A stretch of DNA of 35,558 bases. Origin: Aureobasidium sp. EXF-3400. Taxonomy: Eukaryota; Ascomycota; Dothideomycetes; Dothideales; Saccotheciaceae. The stretch spans positions 1-35,558 of the forward strand of contig SWBL01000438.1 of assembly GCA_024195585.1 (NCBI GenBank), given 5' to 3'. The notes under the pieces were generated by a model, which had not been told where the DNA came from, made no database searches, and saw only the letters and a list, made by a program, of their open reading frames with translations. Shown here one piece after another: positions 31,218-35,558 of this stretch. Within the stretch, counting starts at the first letter, position 1, and every line of letters starts with the position of its first letter. A program made the translations under genes and the position numbers.

Positions 31218-31738
31218 CTAAGAGGATCTTGCAATTGCAAAGAGAGTGCTGTTCTCAATTATCTTCGCCCACTGATTATGACCGGAGGGTACCCTATCAA
31301 TTAGCACGGTCGCAGTCCGGTATCCGGTGTCTGCAAGAGTCTCGGCAACTTCGCCGACCACTTCGAATCCAAGACAGCCTGCAGCGACTGCAACACATGC
31401 GGCATTAACTGGTCCAGAATCGTGGTAGATGCGGTCATTCTGTGTAAAGATACTTCGATGGACTCTGCTTAGACTGTATGGACCACACTCAACCCAAATT
31501 TCTTGACGAACACGAAGACCACTGGAATCATGTCTTTCACGACAGATGGTTGGATAAACATCGCTGCGTTCCCCACGGACAGGCCACCTAGTATTCCTCG
31601 AGTCTCTATCATCTTCGCGGTAGTGATACAGGTTACTGATGAAACACACTGGGCCGGGCCGACACACGAGACAGGTTGTTGAAGCGAAAGAAACACTATG
31701 ATTCTGACGGCGATCAGAAGAAAGATGTTCCAATTCAT
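31218..31738 (-). pseudogene. Small secreted protein gene, frame broken
   Basis: From ATG at 31738 one frame gives a textbook signal peptide, MNWNIFLLIAVRIIVFLSL, followed by QQPVSCVGPAQCVSS. A second frame, open over the same DNA and down to TAG at 31218, carries the likely mature part: FISNLYHYREDDRDSRNTRW, SDVYPTICRERHD, EIWVECGPYSLSRVHRSIF, GCLGFEVVGEVAETLADTGY. Joining the two needs a one-base shift or an unseen intron between about 31640 and 31700. Several Cys residues are present in the mature part, as in secreted fungal proteins. Family not recognised. Either a recently broken effector-type gene or an unusual intron. Confidence 0.45.
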
Positions 31739-32756
31739 CTCGAAACCACAAGATGTACAGCAGGTTTTGCTATTGTCGAATGGTCGAGAACTGGTTAGTA
31801 ATCCTGGTCGACCGCTACATACACGTGTCGAAGGTTGAGGACATGGAGCGTATCGAAAATCTCGCCGTGAACCGTACAATTAGCTATCATAAGACAGAGT
31901 CTACGTCGAGATTTTAATCTTCACCTCCACCGTTATCGTGAATCTCTTGCCACCCTGCCACCCGTCAAACTCGATGATTTTCAGAAGGATCTTTCAGGAC
32001 ATGAACAACCAGGTGACCAACGCCAATAACACATTTACGTGACTATTGGCTAGCATCCGTCTCCTGCTATTTGAACAGTCTATCTATCGTGAGACATCAA
32101 GTTTAAAAGTAAGAACAACATGTGAACATGACGATACAGATACTAAGTGTCTACAATATGCCACAAACAACATGTAGGATGTCGATGCAGAAAACTTTCC
32201 CAATGCCGCAGCGTCTACCCAGTACACTAGCTATCTGCGACTGGAACCGAAAGACAACTGTGTAGGAGACTAGAATTCATCTCGTTCCGGACCGGATACC
32301 CTGAGTGATTGGAGGTGAGGCAATTCGGCATGCTAGAGCGGTGCGCTCATTGACCGTCACGAAATTACGTAAGAGGCATAACTTCATGCGAATGGCGATC
32401 CGCCGATCTAAGAGTCATACACACCTCAATCCATATAGGACATTGACTATAAGTAAGAAATGGGTACGTTTGGTACCAACCAGATTAAGCAGGTAACATA
32501 GATGGAATGGTCAAAACTCTAGCCGATGATGTCACAATTCTTCAGATTATATTTTGGTGGGAAGCGCGTTCCGAGTCCTCACTACGATCTTGCTTCTGCC
32601 TCCACATGTTGCCTGCATCTCGTCATCTCGTAAACCATATTTTTCTTTTTTTAGCATATGAAATTATCTAGGCTTCACATAGACATGCGAATTACGAGTT
32701 GCCGTAAAATGCGCACTAATCGAGAGGAACATCCAGAGATAGACACATGCACCTGA
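31739..32756. other. No gene seen
   Basis: Short frames of noise-like composition on both strands. Confidence 0.45.
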
Positions 32757-32765
32757 TATATATAA
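32757..32765 (+). promoter_or_regulatory. TATA box of the secreted-protein gene
   Basis: TATATATAA stands 73 bases before the ATG at 32838, a suitable position for a fungal TATA element with a short leader. Confidence 0.5.
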
Positions 32766-32837
32766 GACTCGAGCTGTTCTACTAATCCAACCTTCTCAAA
32801 TCTCACTAAGACTGCGTTCCCGGCACAGTTGCACCCG

Positions 32838-33656
32838 ATGCTCGTCCACTTGCTTACAAGCCTTTCTCTGGCAACAATTTGCGTATGCACAAGCTTGACT
32901 ACTACTCCTGATTGGTTCGCGGAGGGCTGGACTACAAACCCCGTCGTTCTTCTGGCTGGGCCGCTTACCACAGGGAGCGAGGTATTCTCGAGCTTGACGG
33001 ATTCGTGCGTTGAGATGGACGGTGAATCCAGCGTCCAAGGAACAAACTGTATGGCTGATGCAATTTATACACTTCTGTACATTGCAGTATCCGGAAACGG
33101 CGCTGTAAGCGATGCCACCGACATAAAAAACGGGACGCTAGCTGCGAAGCGAAGTCCTGGTCCCGCAAAAGATCCAGATATGACAGTTAGGAGCATTCCG
33201 CGAGGGTCTGATGCTATGCCGGGCTCGACCACTTCAATCCACAAATTGAGATCAACAATGTTCGAACACACCTCCAACGGTACTCACGGGACCGTACGAT
33301 CGATAGGCATCTCTAGAGGTGATAAACCCGGATCTCAAGCAAAGCGTAATCTCCGAAGGAATTCCTTCTCGTACGGAGAAGAGACAAAGGGTCTAAAGCT
33401 CTCGTATAAGACGAGCTGCGCATTTACACAGTTTGCCGGCGACTCTCTAACTTCGTTACGTGATCTTGCCTATAAATTTGCGCAGTCATCATCAACTACC
33501 ATGCCATCCGACAGGTATGCTCTGGAGCTATTCAACTTGGGCAGTCATACTATCAGTCATATGCTAGCAACACTGATCGCCGAGGAAGACGTGTACGGGG
33601 TCGATTATGAACCGTTTATGTTCGCGACCTTGTTTCCATTAGCGACTGAATGCTAG
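32838..33656 (+). CDS. Secreted pro-protein with KEX2-type sites, effector-like
   Basis: A 272-residue single-exon frame. The open frame begins three codons earlier with TTG; the ATG at 32838 is the first real start. Residues 1-20 (MLVHLLTSLSLATICVCTSL) form a signal peptide. The mature part has four Cys, at about 57, 71, 194 and 272 (the last residue), enough for two disulfides. Dibasic KR sites at 104-105 and 169-170 fit KEX2 cleavage and would give an N-terminal domain (about 21-105), a basic Ser/Gly-rich spacer, and a C-terminal domain (about 171-272). Two NGT sequons (98 and 147) lie near or within the spacer. This prepro-alpha-spacer-beta plan is used by several secreted fungal proteins, including small antagonistic ones, but I do not recognise the sequence and no activity is implied. 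A TATA box stands upstream. Apparently intact. Confidence 0.7.
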   Translation: MLVHLLTSLSLATICVCTSLTTTPDWFAEGWTTNPVVLLAGPLTTGSEVFSSLTDSCVEMDGESSVQGTNCMADAIYTLLYIAVSGNGAVSDATDIKNGTLAAKRSPGPAKDPDMTVRSIPRGSDAMPGSTTSIHKLRSTMFEHTSNGTHGTVRSIGISRGDKPGSQAKRNLRRNSFSYGEETKGLKLSYKTSCAFTQFAGDSLTSLRDLAYKFAQSSSTTMPSDRYALELFNLGSHTISHMLATLIAEEDVYGVDYEPFMFATLFPLATEC

Positions 33657-33940
33657 CATAATACCTTTGTGGAGCTTTTGAGCTTGTTTCAGTAGTCCGC
33701 AAATCTGCTATCCTTGTAGTGCAGTACGCTCCAGTCACATTTTCCCGCATTGTTAGTCTACACAAGGTTACTTGAGCGATAGTGCTAGATAGCGCTCTCG
33801 AATGTTTACCCGGGCAGTCACGAGAACTGGATACACAGTACAGGCAGCCGATTCGGCTAAAATCGGTCAAGATGCGATTAAAGGTTAGATAAGGCAACCA
33901 GGTCTAATGGAAAAGCCAGAGGCTCAAAATTGATAAACTC
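33657..33940. other. Spacer, possibly decayed downstream copia sequence
   Basis: On the minus strand this is where copia integrase sequence would follow the protease; a frame at 33616-33897 is open but shows no integrase His/Cys motif. Confidence 0.3.
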
Positions 33941-34657
33941 TCACTTTGAGCTGGCCGAGACTTTGAAGAATTTGTAGGCCAACATGCAATCTCGAAGATT
34001 GAACGATGTAAGCGATACAGAACTTTGATTCTCCGCTCTGATGCCACTCATCGGACTGTCAACCGTGACGGTGAGCAGGTGGGGAATCTCGTAGGACTTC
34101 TGACATTTGGCAATGACTGAGCCGTCATGGTGGCACATGGCCTTGAGCATGCCACAGGCGAAAGCCTCAATCTCGCCAACGGCGATGGATGAGCTGGATG
34201 CACAAAAGCTGTGTGTGACGAGAAGAGTTCTGTCCTTGCAGACGTGCCGATTGGCACCTGTGTCATATATCCGTGCATTTATCTGATGTGGATAACAGTA
34301 GGTGTCCTTGCTGTGATAGATGCTCACCAGGCCGAGAGGCCGATAACCAGTGATCTTCTTGTCTGCTTAGTAATCCTTGAACTTGGCTATTCACTCCTCA
34401 GAATGGAGCTTCCAGCAGTTGTCGAACTCACGATCGTGCCGCTTGGAATGATCGCATTTCTTTTTGTTGCTACAGTGGTTGTTATAGAAGAGGCTGGCAC
34501 TCGTCTCGCATGTGAATTCACAGCCATCGATAAATTCAGTGATGATGGCATCAGGCGTGGGGAAAAGCGTGTTATTTGCGGATGATGGTCTCGTGAAGAT
34601 AGGCGGATTGGCAAGCCCTCCCTTCCAGCGGGGTGAATGAGCAGAGGAATCTTTGGC
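33941..34657 (-). mobile_element. Ty1/copia retrotransposon remnant: gag zinc knuckle and protease
   Basis: One minus-strand frame, read through two stops (TGA at 34393-34391 and a TAA seven codons later), gives parts of a copia polyprotein in the right order. First a Pro/Ser/Asn-rich gag end, then a damaged zinc knuckle at 34456-34396 (CDHSKRHDREFDNCWKLHSE; the second Cys of the C-x2-C-x4-H-x4-C pattern is Ser), then the protease with its Asp-Thr-Gly-Ala motif at 34264-34253 in the setting RIYDTGANRHVCKDRTLL, and a downstream stretch LRDCMLAYKFFKV at the place where copia proteins have their LVS motif before integrase. No integrase, reverse transcriptase or LTR was found within the window. 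Dead fragment. Confidence 0.75.
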
Positions 34658-34928
34658 TTATTGTTGATTATTTGACCAGCATTCACTGTGTCCTGAGGGC
34701 CACGTGTCGGAAATTTTGGCTCTAGACTCGCTGAATCAGATTAATTCAGCAGACAATACTCCGACGACCGTCGGGACTGTTGGGTTGCGTCAAGAGCGCA
34801 ACGCCAGGTCCTTCCCCATCCGATGCACCATACGCTCTTTCTCGTCCGAGTGTTTGCGCAAACGGCAGGCTGCAGCAAGCGCCGAGACGACTCACTTTGC
34901 TCCATCAAACACTACACTCCACTCACTT

Positions 34929-35558
34929 ATGGGCCACCACCACTTCTTCCTCTCCAACTTCTTCAACCTCTTCTCGTCCCTCGCATTTAATGCCCTTCCA
35001 GAGATCCAGAAACTCTGGTTCACCGTATACAACATCACCGCATCCACTCCGATGGCTGCTAACATCAAGATAGTTCCGTTCGGTTCAGCAGAGTCAAAAG
35101 GAGACTATGAACGAGTTTGGGCTATTCGTCCAACCTTGATGCGGATCAAACGACCAGACAAAGTTATATCCTGCTCGTATCAACCTGCCCTTGTCGAGAT
35201 GAAGTGGGTGGAAGACCTGAAAGGTGGATACCTCAACTGCAAGAAGCCGCCTGACAGTCCCTTTGACTGCACCAACCCGGGTCCAAATGCCGGTAGAGAT
35301 GAGTGCGCCATTTGCCTGCCGCAGTTCTTTCCCGCCGCAATCACCGTCAACCATAAACAAGCCCAAGTCGTCATCACGGAGATTGTCGACAGCATCAAGG
35401 CCGATCTTGCCTTCCTACGCGCAACTTTGACTAAGCACGCCGACTTTCTGGTTTCGAGCTGGAGAAAGAAGTCGCAAGCAAAGCGCTTCAGCATCCTGAC
35501 CGAGCACACCGAGCTGTTCGAGAAAAGATGGGCTGCAGTCCATCTTCTCGAGCGCGTT
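34929..35558 (+). CDS. N-terminal part of a paralogue of the 890-residue protein
   Basis: From ATG 34929 the frame stays open for 210 codons to the window edge; the frame is open upstream to 34668 but has no other ATG. The start is Phe-rich (MGHHHFFLSNFFNLFSSLAF) and contains LPEIQKLWF, faintly F-box-like. From about residue 107 it aligns with residues 62-155 of the protein at 21822: SPFDC..DECAICLPQFFPAA against SPYEC..CTVCFPQFFPVA, then SSWRKKSQAKR against ARWRKKTRTKR and LFEKRWAAVHLL against LFDKKWAPIHLL. By eye about 40 of 97 aligned positions are identical, with a six-residue insertion in the Cys cluster. Its DNA is more C-rich at third positions than its neighbours. The remaining two thirds lie beyond the window. 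Confidence 0.8.
   Translation, partial: MGHHHFFLSNFFNLFSSLAFNALPEIQKLWFTVYNITASTPMAANIKIVPFGSAESKGDYERVWAIRPTLMRIKRPDKVISCSYQPALVEMKWVEDLKGGYLNCKKPPDSPFDCTNPGPNAGRDECAICLPQFFPAAITVNHKQAQVVITEIVDSIKADLAFLRATLTKHADFLVSSWRKKSQAKRFSILTEHTELFEKRWAAVHLLERV

Noticed and set aside
1..35558. tRNA, rRNA, CRISPR or bacterial-type operon features
   Set aside because: No internal tRNA promoter boxes with a cloverleaf, no rRNA cores and no spaced direct repeats were seen; GTG/TTG starts of long frames were replaced by the first ATG because the genes are eukaryotic.

Overview
This window looks like nuclear DNA of a filamentous ascomycete (Pezizomycotina; a Dothideomycete is my guess, not shown). The reasons are short spliceosomal introns of 51-53 nt and one longer one, with GT..AG ends and branch points of the GCTAAC / CTGAC type; proteins that belong to families I know only from filamentous ascomycetes; a Ty1/copia retroelement remnant; and loose, non-operonic spacing. 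Nothing bacterial (operons, Shine-Dalgarno sites, CRISPR, IS elements) is visible. No rRNA or tRNA gene was recognised.

Layout. 1-405: fragment of an unrecognised gene. 2576-3805 (-): open reading frame of the fungal HNH-nuclease family whose active-site region looks degraded. 4553-6499 (-): decayed gene in several pieces. 7425-8072: two unplaced coding-like pieces. 10326-11648 (-): two-exon gene for a SAP + WGR protein without a PARP catalytic domain. 13814-14781 (+): two-exon helical protein of unknown function. 18373-20330 (+): dead fungal-specific protein kinase. 20495-21561 (-): dead second HNH-family gene. 21574-21690 (+): F-box fragment. 21822-24494 (+): intact 890-residue protein of a widespread, uncharacterised ascomycete family. 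24789-25169: small element with terminal inverted repeats. 26206-27630 (-): two small genes, the second carrying an 18-bp minisatellite and an in-frame TAG. 29206-30747 (-): F-box/leucine-rich-type gene with another decayed fragment at its tail. 31218-31738 (-): broken secreted-protein gene. 32838-33656 (+): intact secreted pro-protein with KEX2-type sites and an upstream TATA box. 33941-34657 (-): copia gag-protease remnant. 34929-end (+): N-terminal part of a second member of the 890-residue family.

How it fits together. No pathway or cluster is evident. The region reads as a fast-evolving accessory or subtelomere-like compartment: orphan and multi-copy families (HNH, fungal kinase, the 890-residue family, F-box), secreted proteins, tandem repeats and transposon remains, with at least four genes broken by stops and frameshifts next to intact ones. 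Many dead genes are invisible to a simple longest-ORF search and only appear when one frame is read through its stops. All family assignments are from memory of motifs; no database was searched.
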